This document shows positions 28,001 to 37,083 of a stretch of DNA of 48,303 nt, piece by piece. Below the pieces are notes generated by a model. The model saw only the letters and a list, made by a program, of their open reading frames with translations, was not told the origin of the DNA and did not search any database. Positions within the stretch are counted from its first letter, which is position 1. The number at the start of each line of letters is the position of its first letter. The position numbers and the translations under genes are program-made. Origin of the DNA: a virus; the IMG/VR virus record IMGVR_UViG_3300038701_002154, positions 1-48,303 of that record; one strand, given 5' to 3'.

Positions 28001-31000
28001 ACCGTTAGCATCGAGTTCTCCCGTAATTGCCGCTGCGATCCTTTTCATAGACGCATTCACACCACCCTGAAAATCGTGCATAGCCCTATTGATACCTCTC
28101 AGCGACGGAACCATCTGTGCACGTTGATCAAAAGTCAAAATCAATTTATCGAAGGCCTTTGCGACAAAGCTTCGATCGTCGCGTGGTGTCAATTGTTCTT
28201 CATCTCCTGTAAAGTAATCCAACACTTCTTGTCGACCACTCTCATCCCAGAGTTTTCCTAACCCCTCACCCTCAGCCTCGAAAGCGATAGCGTCCTTCTG
28301 TGCCCGCTTGAACTGCTCAGCCATCTGTGTCATCTCAGCAACACGCTTTCTTAGAGATGTTCGGACTCTGAAATTCTGCAACACGTGACCGGTGCCTTTC
28401 ATTGCGCCGTAGATAGAGCGAGCTACGTCGGACAGGGTTTGCCATGCGCGCTTGATAGGTGCAGGGAGGAGGTTGAGCGCGAACTGGTCTGGTGGGTGAG
28501 TTTGTCCCATAGCCCACATGGAGAGAAGGTTGGCGCGAACTTCACGTGCGTTGCCTGCTGTGCGTTTAGCAGCCTCGATAACCTCAGCTGTTCGCATGTG
28601 TTTAGGAATTTGTTCGAGCGCTATTTCCATTGCGATGGAGTGCTCTTCGGGCGAGGCCTCGTTTACCCAGTCGTGAAAGGCTTTGAAGTTGTCGAGCTGA
28701 CGCCGAGTCATTTGACCGTTTTGGTAAAGGTTCTCTACTAGGTGGCCGAGCTCGTGTCCTGCTACGAATGATAAGGCTTCGAGCTTTTGCTGGTCGTTAA
28801 GACCGTCAAGACCTTTGCCGCCGAGGAAGAGTTTACGGGCAGGGCTGTCTATAGAGGCAGCACCTCGAGTGTCACCTTGCAGGATTTGGAACAGGTCTAT
28901 GTCTTCAACGGAGAATATGTCGAACAGTTTCTCTATTGTAGGTGAAGCAGATCGGACAGCTTCGGGCTTCATTCCTTTTTCTAGAAGGATGCCTTCGACT
29001 AGTTCTTTTGGTGTGGCTACTCGACGCGCACGTGAGATTTTTGATTTTTGTCCTCCTTTGTAAAGTAAAGGGTGTTGAAGATCCGCCACAGTGTCGATGT
29101 GATTCATGTAACTGGACATGGTTTCGAAGTCACTAGCAGTGTGCATGTCCTGTGTGATTACAGCACGCTCAAGTGAGGATAAACCTACACCAGACTTCCA
29201 AGGTTTTTCGCGTTTTATTAGATCTATTAGTTCTTCTATAGGGACAGGTTGTCTTGTGTCTTTATAAACAATCGTTTGTGTAGCTAAGTTATAAGAGAAG
29301 TCGTTTATTTCAGGTATGTGATTATACACGTTTTCAAACTCGGCTATTGCCAATTCTCCTACATTGCCGTGAAAGTCATCTTTAATTAACGGAAACCTTA
29401 ACTGTATATTACTTTTTAAATGCTCTGTTGTACCTTTACGTAATGCGGCAGATAGCATAGTGGAAGGTTTACGTTTTTGATTAACCTCAGTGAGTCCTGG
29501 AGGGTTGTGGTCTTTCGATTTGGTGTTAGCTATGAATTCGTAAGCCGCTGCGTAAAGCTGAGTGCCTGCGGGCCTTCCGTTCATTGCATAGATTTCGAAC
29601 TCTTGCCCGTCCATCAAACTTAAAGAAATCCAACCGTGGTCTTTGCCGTGTTCGTCTATACCGCCTAGACTCGAACGAAAGATGAGTGTGTGATCATTCG
29701 GCATCTCTGCAGTTATTGTAGATTTGTCAGTGGACACAGCGGCTGCTATAACATGAGGGTCTGTGGACTCTGTAGTTCCGAATCGAAAGGCGTTGCCTTT
29801 GCTTGCGATAGCTTCCCAGGCTTTACCTATGTCAGTGAAGATTGCTTGAGTAGTCGGGTCTCTTTCTTTTTTACCTGCTTTTGTGAGGGCAAAAAGACCG
29901 TCGACACCTTTCTTTTCAAAGGCCGCGTCAGCTATACGACCGGCATCTAAAAGATCTCCGAAATTATCCTCTACCCGTTTTATTAATTCCGCGTACGCTT
30001 TTCGCTCAGCTTCTGCTCTCTGGCCTATAGAACCGTCGCCACCAACAATTTGTAAAGTGCTGGTCGCCCCCTGATATAGATCTATAGCGAACGCGTATTC
30101 TTGGAATAGAAGTTTTAACTCATACTGTCTATTTAACCCGTCAGGGTCAGAATTTAAAGCGTTTAAGGCTAGTGCACGAATTTCTCTAAAATGGGCGTCA
30201 GCTCTAGTTTGGATAAGTTGTGCGTCTTCTTCTGTAAAGTAAGCTAGGTCCTCGTCGTCTATGTCACTATACAGGTCACGTCGTAATTCCGCGTCTTCGT
30301 CAAGAATGCCATACTCTTCGTCAGTTAAACCACTACGGATGTCGTTTTGATCGTAGAAGTCTCGCTCTATCTGGTTGTGTTCGACCCAGAAGGATTCAGC
30401 AGCTTCGCGGGCTGTGTCGAGATCTTCTGGGTAAGAGCGTTCATAAGTTTCAATGGATTCATCAAGTGTGGTATCGTCAAAACCTTCACCTACTTTCGGT
30501 CGTAACTCTCCGTTTTCGTCCTGTATGTAAGTGCGACCACCAATTATGATTTCTTCTTTGGCTTTATCAGAGGGCTCTGTCTTTAGTGAACTCTCACGAC
30601 GAGGTGCCTCTTTAACATTAGCAGATATCTCTTTCAACTTCTCAGCTGTGAGCTCTCTGTTAACCTTCACAGCTTCCTGAATATCCACGTCGTCCATAGG
30701 AACAGCAACCATTTGCTCCACTGTTTCCATGATATCAGCAGTTTCGAAATCGTTACCACCACGCAACTCCGCGAGGTCAGCATCTCCAGCACCTTGTAAC
30801 TCCGCATCACCTCTCAGTGGACGCCATTTGACGACAAATTGATCTTGTCCATCTGGCGTCTTCTTGTTGTACTTCGCAGGAAAGAACTTAAAGTTCTCGT
30901 GCTTATTAGACAACAAATCGGCCTGTCTCTGTGCGGCTTGCTCTGAAGTATACTTAGCGTTTACTTCACTACCGGATTTTTCTTTGACATTCTGCAGTCC

Positions 31001-33208
31001 TTCAGTCTTAGACATTTCAAGCTGCTTCGATCGACGCACCAGTGTTTTCTCTAAGATCTTCAATTGTTCTTCATCAGTCATCTCAGCCTGAGTCTTCTTA
31101 GAAGAACGATCGTACAATTCTCCGGCAGCCTTCAAGTCATGCCACTTTTTGTACGCATTAGCAATATAAACAGGAGCCTTTTCACGGTCACCCGCAGTCG
31201 CGTATTTAGAGTACACCGCAAATGAATCCCTATCATCTTTAGAGACGCTCATCTCATTGATCCACTCAAACACAACAGGGCCATCAGGATCGTCCATCAA
31301 TCCTTTTGTTGGACGCCCACCTTTAACACCACCCTTAGCTGCCAGTTCCTTAGCATACTCCTTACTGTTAAGTTTCTTCAACGCAGCCTCTAATGCACGA
31401 AAAGCCTCACCTGGAGTCTTATAGCTAGATCGTTGTTGTTGCCAGCGTAAAAACGCCTGCTTTAAACGGTACTGCCTGGCCTTAGCTCTGCGAGGTGCTT
31501 TAGCTAATTCCTCTTCGAGCAGCTCCAGTCCTTGTTTAGTCTCAGGTTCACGACCTTCCAGCGTGTTGTCTTGGCGAAACTCATCGATCTTACTATCGGT
31601 TCTCTTTTCCTCAGCTGACCTACGATCCTTACGCTTACGCTTTTTAAAGGTCTCTACTTGCTGCTGAGTTTCATTCTTTACAGCCTGTGTTGTCTTCTCC
31701 ACAGCTTCATTAATATCGTCACCCTCTTTTAAACGACTTTCAGTCTTGCTTTGAAGTACTCCGTCATCAACAAGGTCAGTACCTAATTGTAACCTGACAA
31801 CATTGCTGTCATCTACAATCCTCTCTGTAGTCTGCGCGTCAATAGCGTCAGTCTCTAACATCCTGTCATAGTGCACCGTCGCCTTGTCATCCAGACCAGC
31901 ACTACGCATAGCGTCCAATTCTGCTTGAACTTCAATCGGAGTAACGTTACGCTCTCCCTGGGGTTCAGACTCCGAACTTCTGCGAGTGATGATTGATAAG
32001 GCGGCTTCCTGTGGAGTGACTTCGGTTTCGACTGTGTTACCTTCGTCGTCTGCGACTGTTCGTGTGATGGGGTCGTTGTATATTTCGTCTATACGAGTAG
32101 CCATCTCTTGTCCGAAGATTGAGGAGATGTTTTCTGGTGTCGTGTAGTCTTGTATCTCGTATGCGGTTTCACGAGCCTCTTCTAGTTTCTGTCTGGTTGC
32201 TTCGCGTTCTTCTGGGTCTGCGATTGTTTTGAGTTGTGCGAGTAGTGTTTGGTATTGAGATTCAATCTCTACACGGTTGGTAGCTGTGATCGTTACGCCG
32301 TCGTCGTCAGACATTAATTTGCGTGCACGCTGGACGTCGCCAGCTACATTGGAGTCGTTAGGCTTGGGTTTGGGTTTTGCTGAGGTGCGTGAGATCTCTG
32401 TTGGGACTATAGCCTCGTGGAGACCGAAGAGTACTGTTGGGTCAATGGCCTCAGCGAGATAGTTCTCGAGTGTGTATGGGTTAGTCCAGGTTCCTGTTTC
32501 TGCGTAGTCAATTCCTGCCGATGCTGTGAGCATACCTAGGTTGAGTGCGTTTTCTCCTGCAACTAATCCAACAATGCGGTCACCAAAATTGGTTGCGGTT
32601 CTGACTAGATCGTCGCCTTGCCGTTTGACTGTGCCTCCTGTGATACCAAGTGCGCGACCGAGAGCAGTTTTGCCTATAGTGTTACGTGTGACTGAATGAG
32701 CTAAGCGGCCACCGAATCGTGTGACGGGTCCGCCGATGTATGGTATGGAACCGGCAAGGGCTGCGTGACCGAGGGAGTCGGTTTTCTCAAATGCGTTGGC
32801 TGCACCCATTGCACCTGAGATAGCATTACCAGCAACGACAGAAGCACCGCTTGTTGGTAGTGCTAGGGCGTAACCGGCGATTGCGGGGAGGAAGTCCACA
32901 ACACCTCGAAGGGACTCCTCCCCGGCTTGTCGCCCGGTTGCTGCATCAGCACCGAAAAAGTCAAACACGTTTTCGCCAAAATCTCCAAACGCATTCTGCA
33001 CAGGTGCGGCGTGGTTATCGAGGAAACGATCCACACCAGCGGAATAAGATTTGACGCCTATCTCAAACGGATTGCCTATACCTTGCGAGGCAAAGTCTGA
33101 GTTTGTGACTCGGTTTAAAGAACCAGAGAAGTCGTTTATAGGAAGTTGTTGTAAGCCTAAACGATTTCTGACGTTTTGGATTTGGGCGAAAGTTAATCCG
33201 GCGCTCAT
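24974..33208 (-). CDS. Giant internal virion protein with HExxH metallopeptidase site
   Basis: 2744 residues, about 17% of the genome, starting after the leader CAATTCTAACAAACACAC. Residues about 50-250 are Ala/Gly-rich and hydrophobic, possibly membrane-interacting. About 280-1100 are highly charged and coiled-coil-like. H1485-E-L-G-H1489 in SFVAGHELGHLVENL is a zincin active site, a phage-virion peptidase pattern. About 2240-2560 resemble the C-terminal large-polyvalent-protein region (LPD38-like) found in giant phage proteins: helical, with RLFANHSLRFYQQFTEF and hydrophobic GAGLVGLPFM. The tail is basic. Such proteins are packed in the head and ejected with DNA. No convincing RNA polymerase or lysozyme motif was seen. 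It is the last gene of the late operon. Confidence 0.85.
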   Translation of the reverse strand: MSAGLTFAQIQNVRNRLGLQQLPINDFSGSLNRVTNSDFASQGIGNPFEIGVKSYSAGVDRFLDNHAAPVQNAFGDFGENVFDFFGADAATGRQAGEESLRGVVDFLPAIAGYALALPTSGASVVAGNAISGAMGAANAFEKTDSLGHAALAGSIPYIGGPVTRFGGRLAHSVTRNTIGKTALGRALGITGGTVKRQGDDLVRTATNFGDRIVGLVAGENALNLGMLTASAGIDYAETGTWTNPYTLENYLAEAIDPTVLFGLHEAIVPTEISRTSAKPKPKPNDSNVAGDVQRARKLMSDDDGVTITATNRVEIESQYQTLLAQLKTIADPEEREATRQKLEEARETAYEIQDYTTPENISSIFGQEMATRIDEIYNDPITRTVADDEGNTVETEVTPQEAALSIITRRSSESEPQGERNVTPIEVQAELDAMRSAGLDDKATVHYDRMLETDAIDAQTTERIVDDSNVVRLQLGTDLVDDGVLQSKTESRLKEGDDINEAVEKTTQAVKNETQQQVETFKKRKRKDRRSAEEKRTDSKIDEFRQDNTLEGREPETKQGLELLEEELAKAPRRAKARQYRLKQAFLRWQQQRSSYKTPGEAFRALEAALKKLNSKEYAKELAAKGGVKGGRPTKGLMDDPDGPVVFEWINEMSVSKDDRDSFAVYSKYATAGDREKAPVYIANAYKKWHDLKAAGELYDRSSKKTQAEMTDEEQLKILEKTLVRRSKQLEMSKTEGLQNVKEKSGSEVNAKYTSEQAAQRQADLLSNKHENFKFFPAKYNKKTPDGQDQFVVKWRPLRGDAELQGAGDADLAELRGGNDFETADIMETVEQMVAVPMDDVDIQEAVKVNRELTAEKLKEISANVKEAPRRESSLKTEPSDKAKEEIIIGGRTYIQDENGELRPKVGEGFDDTTLDESIETYERSYPEDLDTAREAAESFWVEHNQIERDFYDQNDIRSGLTDEEYGILDEDAELRRDLYSDIDDEDLAYFTEEDAQLIQTRADAHFREIRALALNALNSDPDGLNRQYELKLLFQEYAFAIDLYQGATSTLQIVGGDGSIGQRAEAERKAYAELIKRVEDNFGDLLDAGRIADAAFEKKGVDGLFALTKAGKKERDPTTQAIFTDIGKAWEAIASKGNAFRFGTTESTDPHVIAAAVSTDKSTITAEMPNDHTLIFRSSLGGIDEHGKDHGWISLSLMDGQEFEIYAMNGRPAGTQLYAAAYEFIANTKSKDHNPPGLTEVNQKRKPSTMLSAALRKGTTEHLKSNIQLRFPLIKDDFHGNVGELAIAEFENVYNHIPEINDFSYNLATQTIVYKDTRQPVPIEELIDLIKREKPWKSGVGLSSLERAVITQDMHTASDFETMSSYMNHIDTVADLQHPLLYKGGQKSKISRARRVATPKELVEGILLEKGMKPEAVRSASPTIEKLFDIFSVEDIDLFQILQGDTRGAASIDSPARKLFLGGKGLDGLNDQQKLEALSFVAGHELGHLVENLYQNGQMTRRQLDNFKAFHDWVNEASPEEHSIAMEIALEQIPKHMRTAEVIEAAKRTAGNAREVRANLLSMWAMGQTHPPDQFALNLLPAPIKRAWQTLSDVARSIYGAMKGTGHVLQNFRVRTSLRKRVAEMTQMAEQFKRAQKDAIAFEAEGEGLGKLWDESGRQEVLDYFTGDEEQLTPRDDRSFVAKAFDKLILTFDQRAQMVPSLRGINRAMHDFQGGVNASMKRIAAAITGELDANGAPVFATKDARLKYEMVRDKPKLNKLASDWMRTMQKHRWKDDNGKDRTGKMLAYTDLKKADSQLRAKLDALPIKERQAVIETVKRFHDAMEQFQYAETEKVVDSGNIAILKAVIASSRPDLWDKAPAIADYIYRGQRAMSSIDPAEVVQGKEMMAKAAQAVDGDLFIRLNDLVRQQHKDNTELLKTFAENPHFFSEIRVGKYFLRWKEANGETGGQAFDKLKDMEVYEKNLRARLDREGGKVIATDTGRRGIPHMVAEDQMGQVLKAYDDKNRALIDTLGLDESLTTELKSMLDYSTLFNRELKAKEMVKQGAYRKFKPGRDDLDMIQTQFAYFNAATRALHKKVLNNELRYQLTNEELKNPKVQAHMPDVMQHIENFLTPDTKMGTRLAKYNAAYFLGTNLSSHVIEVGQPAFSYVPEMINQGMGFVEASKMILEAQRQVGKFTAKHIAKRSARDNNSLWDKPEHQELMKYAAEHNWISLTHAADIVDVDLASNVDASGLAGRDGQAGSRLLEAGLTPVRLFANHSLRFYQQFTEFNSRVGLITGYEIARKNGKSHQEAIESAGEFTRVVALSGGKANRPTALFSGKEGFRTTGQALYSLQGYTFGMLSMMRRYAETAFSKKQYPHLTEADRKKARKALTTMVATQFFGAGLVGLPFMQASMHMFETLTGVELERELREGLAEFFEEDEKEDGGMMSDIIMHGAANAILGKTLPGAPDVGSRFAIGGVLGVNAYDGYSLGALAGPTGSVVESITKSATSLLKDRDAAQAFEDIAPIAWRKPIKMYKDGGEFRDQNGGMLIDGSFAEKFAYSVGFTPQRLNKLKSYERLDRRHQERIRERDINLFDEIADLYTENPALARQYLDQVARQDPKVVKFQEQGMVQAAEQEYNRAVSDGAKKVAERIERRENPRDPRRTGTFDSTVGSQALLNSLGLSGGTSEVNRLLSRTQTMQNLGIPVSVSKRSLQRASIVDQIMSKNVSLPRPQAAAMADHLLRRSPVLQRASGLGGP

Positions 33209-33217
33209 GTGTGTTTG

Positions 33218-34375
33218 TTAGAATTGTTGTTGTAATTGCTTTTCACGAAGACGTCTCACAGCTTCCGCGGTGTGTCCTCCCATCTCACCTGAAAGCACTT
33301 GACCTAAAATATCTCGTAATAGGTTGAGAGATAAATCAGCACGTGATTGGACATTTGGTATTACTCCGTCAATACCCAGGTCTGAGGTAAGATCGAACGG
33401 GTTAGGTACTTTTGTAGGTTGTTCTGACGTTGCAGTCGGAACTCCACTGAACTTAGAATCATACGATTCAACGATTGGTGTGCTATTAGTCACTGGCGCA
33501 GGAGCCGGTGCCGGCGGCGTTGGTGGTGGAGTTGGAGGTGGGCCTTCCTGCTTTCCGACGTAGTCACCTGGTGCCAGTTCAAAGTTTGGTTCAGGCGCAG
33601 GTGTTGGGTAAGAGCCTTGTCCAAAATCGTATTGGTTAGTTTTAGGATTCCAAGCAGGAGGCGCAGGGTTATAGTTACCCAATCCGGGAGTCTGAGCTAT
33701 GAAATCCATACGTTGTTTAGCTGACTCACGTTGCTCTGGCGTATACACGTCTCCTTCAACCGAAGAAAGTTGATCCAAGTTACGCTCTCCCATTTGCTGT
33801 TCGTAAGGTAAGTTACGCTCAAACGGATTTTGGAATCCCGTTGCTTGCGGGTCTTGCCGGTATAGACCATCACGTGACTGACCTGTTACAGGGTCATAGA
33901 TTGCGTTCAAACCACCAACAGAGCTGGAGCTTGGTGTGTATTGCTGTCTTTGCGCAGGCGGCTTGCTCGATTGCATCAGCTTTCGTTGCGCCACTGCAAG
34001 GATTGCATTTTGTCGTTGCTCCGCTGGATCTACAAAATTGCCTTGACGTGACGCTATATTTCGCTTACGCTCTTCCGGTGTTGTGAAATAAGAAGATCCG
34101 GGAGTGCCGTCACCGAATGGGTTGTTATCAGACTCTCCGTAGTTACGCTGAGAGTTACGAATACCACCAAAAACTCCCTGGTCTTTCATAAAATCCATAC
34201 GATCGTCGCCTAGCTGTGCTAATGCATCGAATGGGTTTACGGGTGCTGCCGGTGCCTCGGGCTTCTTTATCGGACGACTCTTAGGCCGAGACTGATGCTC
34301 ATCGTAAAAACGATTACCACGTGAGTTTCTGTTACGCTTCTTAGCGTTTCTTTGTTTTTTGTTTTCTGCTGGCAT
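33218..34375 (-). CDS. Proline-rich probable virion protein
   Basis: 385 residues. A basic N-terminus (NKKQRNAKKRNRNSRGNRFY) is followed by a long low-complexity region rich in Pro, Gln, Asn and Ser, with a pure proline/alanine/threonine run near residues 277-293, and a short helical C-terminus. Mostly disordered. The position between the giant internal protein and two Gln-rich proteins suggests an internal or tail-associated virion protein. No domain is recognised. The start overlaps the stop of the 34375-34872 gene. Confidence 0.7.
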   Translation of the reverse strand: MPAENKKQRNAKKRNRNSRGNRFYDEHQSRPKSRPIKKPEAPAAPVNPFDALAQLGDDRMDFMKDQGVFGGIRNSQRNYGESDNNPFGDGTPGSSYFTTPEERKRNIASRQGNFVDPAEQRQNAILAVAQRKLMQSSKPPAQRQQYTPSSSSVGGLNAIYDPVTGQSRDGLYRQDPQATGFQNPFERNLPYEQQMGERNLDQLSSVEGDVYTPEQRESAKQRMDFIAQTPGLGNYNPAPPAWNPKTNQYDFGQGSYPTPAPEPNFELAPGDYVGKQEGPPPTPPPTPPAPAPAPVTNSTPIVESYDSKFSGVPTATSEQPTKVPNPFDLTSDLGIDGVIPNVQSRADLSLNLLRDILGQVLSGEMGGHTAEAVRRLREKQLQQQF

Positions 34376-34872
34376 TAGTTTGCTAGGTTAAGGATTGCAT
34401 CTCGCATCATCTGATCTCTGGCTTCCTGCTCAGGATCAACTGCATTTTGTTGTTGAAACATAGATGGGTAAGGTTTTATAGAACCCTCAATACCCAGAGA
34501 GTTGAGGTAACTTTCAATCATAGGTCTTACGTCCCCATGCTCTCCTCCAACACTAAGCATTCCTGCAATAGCGTTGGAACGAGCGGCGTCAAGGCTGTCT
34601 TGTTTGTATTGCCAATCACGCTCACGGTCTTCTTCGAACACGTTAAGCTCGTTCTGTGCTGCTTGATTTTTGAGTCCCTGGCCTGTTAAAGCTCCAGGAT
34701 GCAAATCAGCAGATTGAGTTCTGGTTTGTTGCTGACCCATTAAGGCCTCCATCATTCCAGCTTCCTGTAACAGTTGCTGTGGTCCGGCTAACTGCATCGC
34801 GGCAGCAGCGTTTTGTAACCTCTGTGCTTTTACTTGTTCGCGTAAAAGTCTTGATTCAAGTCCTCCGGGCAT
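34375..34872 (-). CDS. Gln/Ala-rich probable virion protein
   Basis: 165 residues. The N-terminal half is a Gln/Ala/Leu-rich helical coiled-coil (LLREQVKAQRLQNAAAAMQL), the C-terminal half polar. Overlaps with both neighbours by 1 nt show a translationally coupled set (34872, 34375, 33218). Similar Gln-rich short proteins are common next to internal virion proteins of podoviruses. No catalytic motif. Confidence 0.7.
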   Translation of the reverse strand: MPGGLESRLLREQVKAQRLQNAAAAMQLAGPQQLLQEAGMMEALMGQQQTRTQSADLHPGALTGQGLKNQAAQNELNVFEEDRERDWQYKQDSLDAARSNAIAGMLSVGGEHGDVRPMIESYLNSLGIEGSIKPYPSMFQQQNAVDPEQEARDQMMRDAILNLAN

Positions 34873-35225
34873 TATCTTGAGAATGGGTTGTAGGAATTGT
34901 TAGCAGAAGCCAAGGGGTTACGCTGCGTTCCAATGGTTGTCCTAAACTGGCTTGCACCAGATCGATTATTGTTCCCAGCACCAGGCATTGATATCTGCTG
35001 TTGTTGGGGACCCTGCATCTGACTCATTCTTAAAGCCAGTTGTCTATTGTATTCTTGTGGATCAGTCATGCGCAGTTGGTTTTGCTGTTGCATCTGCTGC
35101 AACCCGGGACCACCGAAACCGCCTTCCGCCCAGCCGTTGCCGTATAGGTCGTTTAGCTGTTGGTAATTCCGTGCCGCTTCCTGCTGCCACGACTGATTCT
35201 GAACTTGTCCGTATGTTCCAATCAT
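34872..35225 (-). CDS. Gln/Asn-rich small virion-type protein
   Basis: 117 residues, extremely rich in Gln, Asn and Gly (for example QQMQQQNQLRMTDPQEYNRQ), largely disordered. It begins the three-gene Gln-rich set and lies directly downstream of the sulfotransferase gene. Likely structural; no domain is recognised. Confidence 0.65.
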   Translation of the reverse strand: MIGTYGQVQNQSWQQEAARNYQQLNDLYGNGWAEGGFGGPGLQQMQQQNQLRMTDPQEYNRQLALRMSQMQGPQQQQISMPGAGNNNRSGASQFRTTIGTQRNPLASANNSYNPFSR

Positions 35226-35226
35226 G

Positions 35227-35955
35227 TTAACTTTGTTCTAGTTGAGCTATGCGACGATTAATCTTGTCAACCGCTCGCCTGTCGAGGTAGTTCGTCCATC
35301 CGTTAATTTCGCCTTTACGAACAAATCCAGGATCGTGCTTCTTCTGCATTGCAGTAAAAGAACATTCTTGTTTTGTTGACTCGACGACTTCGCGAGATGC
35401 ACCTATAAATTTGTTTAAATAATCTACAAGCCCAGCTCGAGATTCATAATCTTGTGCCCATTTGTCATAGTTGACTATAACAGTGTTAGACTTCAGTGTA
35501 TTTCGATTGAATAAATACCAATCATGTATCTGCTCTTCTACCCAACCCCACTGCGATTCAATTAGTAAGTTGATAAGTGCGGCGTCACCAATGTCAGGAT
35601 AAATGTCTAACAACGATTGAATCGGTCGGGCGATCGGTAAGCCTTGAGCACGTCTTGTAGTCTTTTCATAGATAACAAGACTAACAAAAGCGTCCAGAAA
35701 GTTACGGCGTGCGCCCACTACATATGTATTACCATTAGCCAATGGAGCAAGCTCGAGCGGTGTAAACGCATGAGTTTTTACGACAGCACCCTCAACTTGC
35801 TTCATTGACTGTAGTTGCTCCGACGTAACCGCAGAACCTAGAGTCCTGGCAATGTCCTTAAATGCGTACCGCCCAGGTTGTTCCTGAAGGCGCATCAATA
35901 TCTGAGAAATCCAAGTGCTTCCGACTCGAACCCATGTTGCTACATAAAACTTCAT
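35227..35955 (-). CDS. PAPS-dependent sulfotransferase
   Basis: 242 residues. Motifs of cytosolic/Golgi-type sulfotransferases are in the right order: WVR10-VGSTW (5'-phosphosulfate loop, usually PKSGTTW), KT-H62 (catalytic base, as in IKTHLP), YVVGARRNFLDAFVSL (3'-phosphate binding, Arg and Ser, residues about 78-93), VNYDKW and GFVRKGEINGW (the RKGxxGDW C-terminal motif). It transfers sulfate from PAPS to a hydroxyl, probably on a sugar. It overlaps the GT4 gene by 4 nt, so the two should be made together and may build a sulfated glycan on a virion protein or the host surface. PAPS would come from the host. Clearly unusual among phage structural genes. Confidence 0.85.
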   Translation of the reverse strand: MKFYVATWVRVGSTWISQILMRLQEQPGRYAFKDIARTLGSAVTSEQLQSMKQVEGAVVKTHAFTPLELAPLANGNTYVVGARRNFLDAFVSLVIYEKTTRRAQGLPIARPIQSLLDIYPDIGDAALINLLIESQWGWVEEQIHDWYLFNRNTLKSNTVIVNYDKWAQDYESRAGLVDYLNKFIGASREVVESTKQECSFTAMQKKHDPGFVRKGEINGWTNYLDRRAVDKINRRIAQLEQS

Positions 35956-36899
35956 AATGCTCTTAGTGTATGTCTTATTGTGTTTGTTAACGAATAGTTT
36001 AGTGCTGTCTCAAACGCGGCTTGATTAATTTCAAAGTCCACTTTCACCGCTTCTCGAAGTTTGTCAACAGCATCATCAAGATCGGGTTGTGCCCACTCAC
36101 CGATGAAGTGATCATCAGTCACAGGCGTCATTTTGTAACCTACAGGAAAAGAGTTTTTGTCATTCATGAAGTCTGTGTTACCGCCGTAATTCGTAGCAAC
36201 CACCTTTTTACCCAGCGCCATAGCTTCGAGTAACTGCAAACCAAAACCTTCCGCTGTATGTAACCCTAAGTATACATCAATGGATTTGTATAGCGTAGAC
36301 ATATCTTCTGGTGAGACTTCTTCGTTTAATATAGTAACATCGAGTCCTTCGCATTCTTGATACATCCATTTAAGCATGTGTGACTCAACATTTTTACACT
36401 TAATAATTAATTTACAGGCATCACCCAACGCGCGCTTAACAACTTGAATAGCTTGTATAGGATTTTTACGCTGCACCCGTGAGTGCGCGTCAAAGCTAAT
36501 CAATATCCTAGGCTTATCGTGTGCTGTTGGACAGTATTGATATCCGGACGCGTGATGCGGCACCAATTTAACCACCGGATCAATATGTGCTTGCAGAATC
36601 TCTTGACAAAACGTACTAGCAGTCCATACCTCATCAAACCGATTTGCGGACTGTATTAGATGCGGATACATTTCAGTAGCTTCACACATAAAATACCCTA
36701 TCCGTCGTCCTCCATATTCACCCACCATTTTAGCCATCGCGGGAGAGCCATGAAAGTATATGTTATTTACCTTATTCTTAGCAGGAGTTCGGTAGTCGAA
36801 CATGTGCGGCACTACGAATGCTGAGAGTGCGTTGGTGTGCATGTAGTATGCATTGCCAATGCCTGAATAAAGTCTAGGGCCTATACAATTTATCTCCAT
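35952..36899 (-). CDS. GT4-family glycosyltransferase
   Basis: 315 residues. The Rossmann-like N-terminal half ends near residue 160 and the C-terminal half carries the GT4 nucleotide-sugar signature HTAEGFGLQLLEAMALGKKVVATNYGG (about 227-253), including the E-x7-E type glutamates. It transfers a sugar from a nucleotide donor with retention. It is placed between tail-module genes and coupled to the sulfotransferase, which suggests glycan decoration of a virion component. Its start overlaps the preceding small gene by 26 nt. Confidence 0.85.
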   Translation of the reverse strand: MEINCIGPRLYSGIGNAYYMHTNALSAFVVPHMFDYRTPAKNKVNNIYFHGSPAMAKMVGEYGGRRIGYFMCEATEMYPHLIQSANRFDEVWTASTFCQEILQAHIDPVVKLVPHHASGYQYCPTAHDKPRILISFDAHSRVQRKNPIQAIQVVKRALGDACKLIIKCKNVESHMLKWMYQECEGLDVTILNEEVSPEDMSTLYKSIDVYLGLHTAEGFGLQLLEAMALGKKVVATNYGGNTDFMNDKNSFPVGYKMTPVTDDHFIGEWAQPDLDDAVDKLREAVKVDFEINQAAFETALNYSLTNTIRHTLRAL

Positions 36900-37083
36900 G
36901 TGTTGTTCCTCGTTTTGCGTCGTCGATCACTTGTTGTTGTGCTTGTTCGAACTGTTGTTCAGTGGCACGGAAGTTAGCCTCCTCTGCTTCGAATGCACTG
37001 ATTATACTTGCTAGTAGATCAGGCTGTCGTCCAGAGCCTGAGTCAGGTCCGGGAACTTCATGTATACTCTCACTCGTCTCCAT
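36874..37083 (-). CDS. Small coiled-coil protein
   Basis: 69 residues. A short acidic/Ser/Gly start is followed by a Glu/Gln-rich helix (FEAEEANFRATEQQFEQAQQQV) and a basic end. It overlaps the upstream structural gene by 73 nt and the GT4 gene by 26 nt. Such a long overlap means part is dual-coding; the helix lies largely outside the overlap and looks real. Function unknown. Confidence 0.55.
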   Translation of the reverse strand: METSESIHEVPGPDSGSGRQPDLLASIISAFEAEEANFRATEQQFEQAQQQVIDDAKRGTTHGDKLYRP

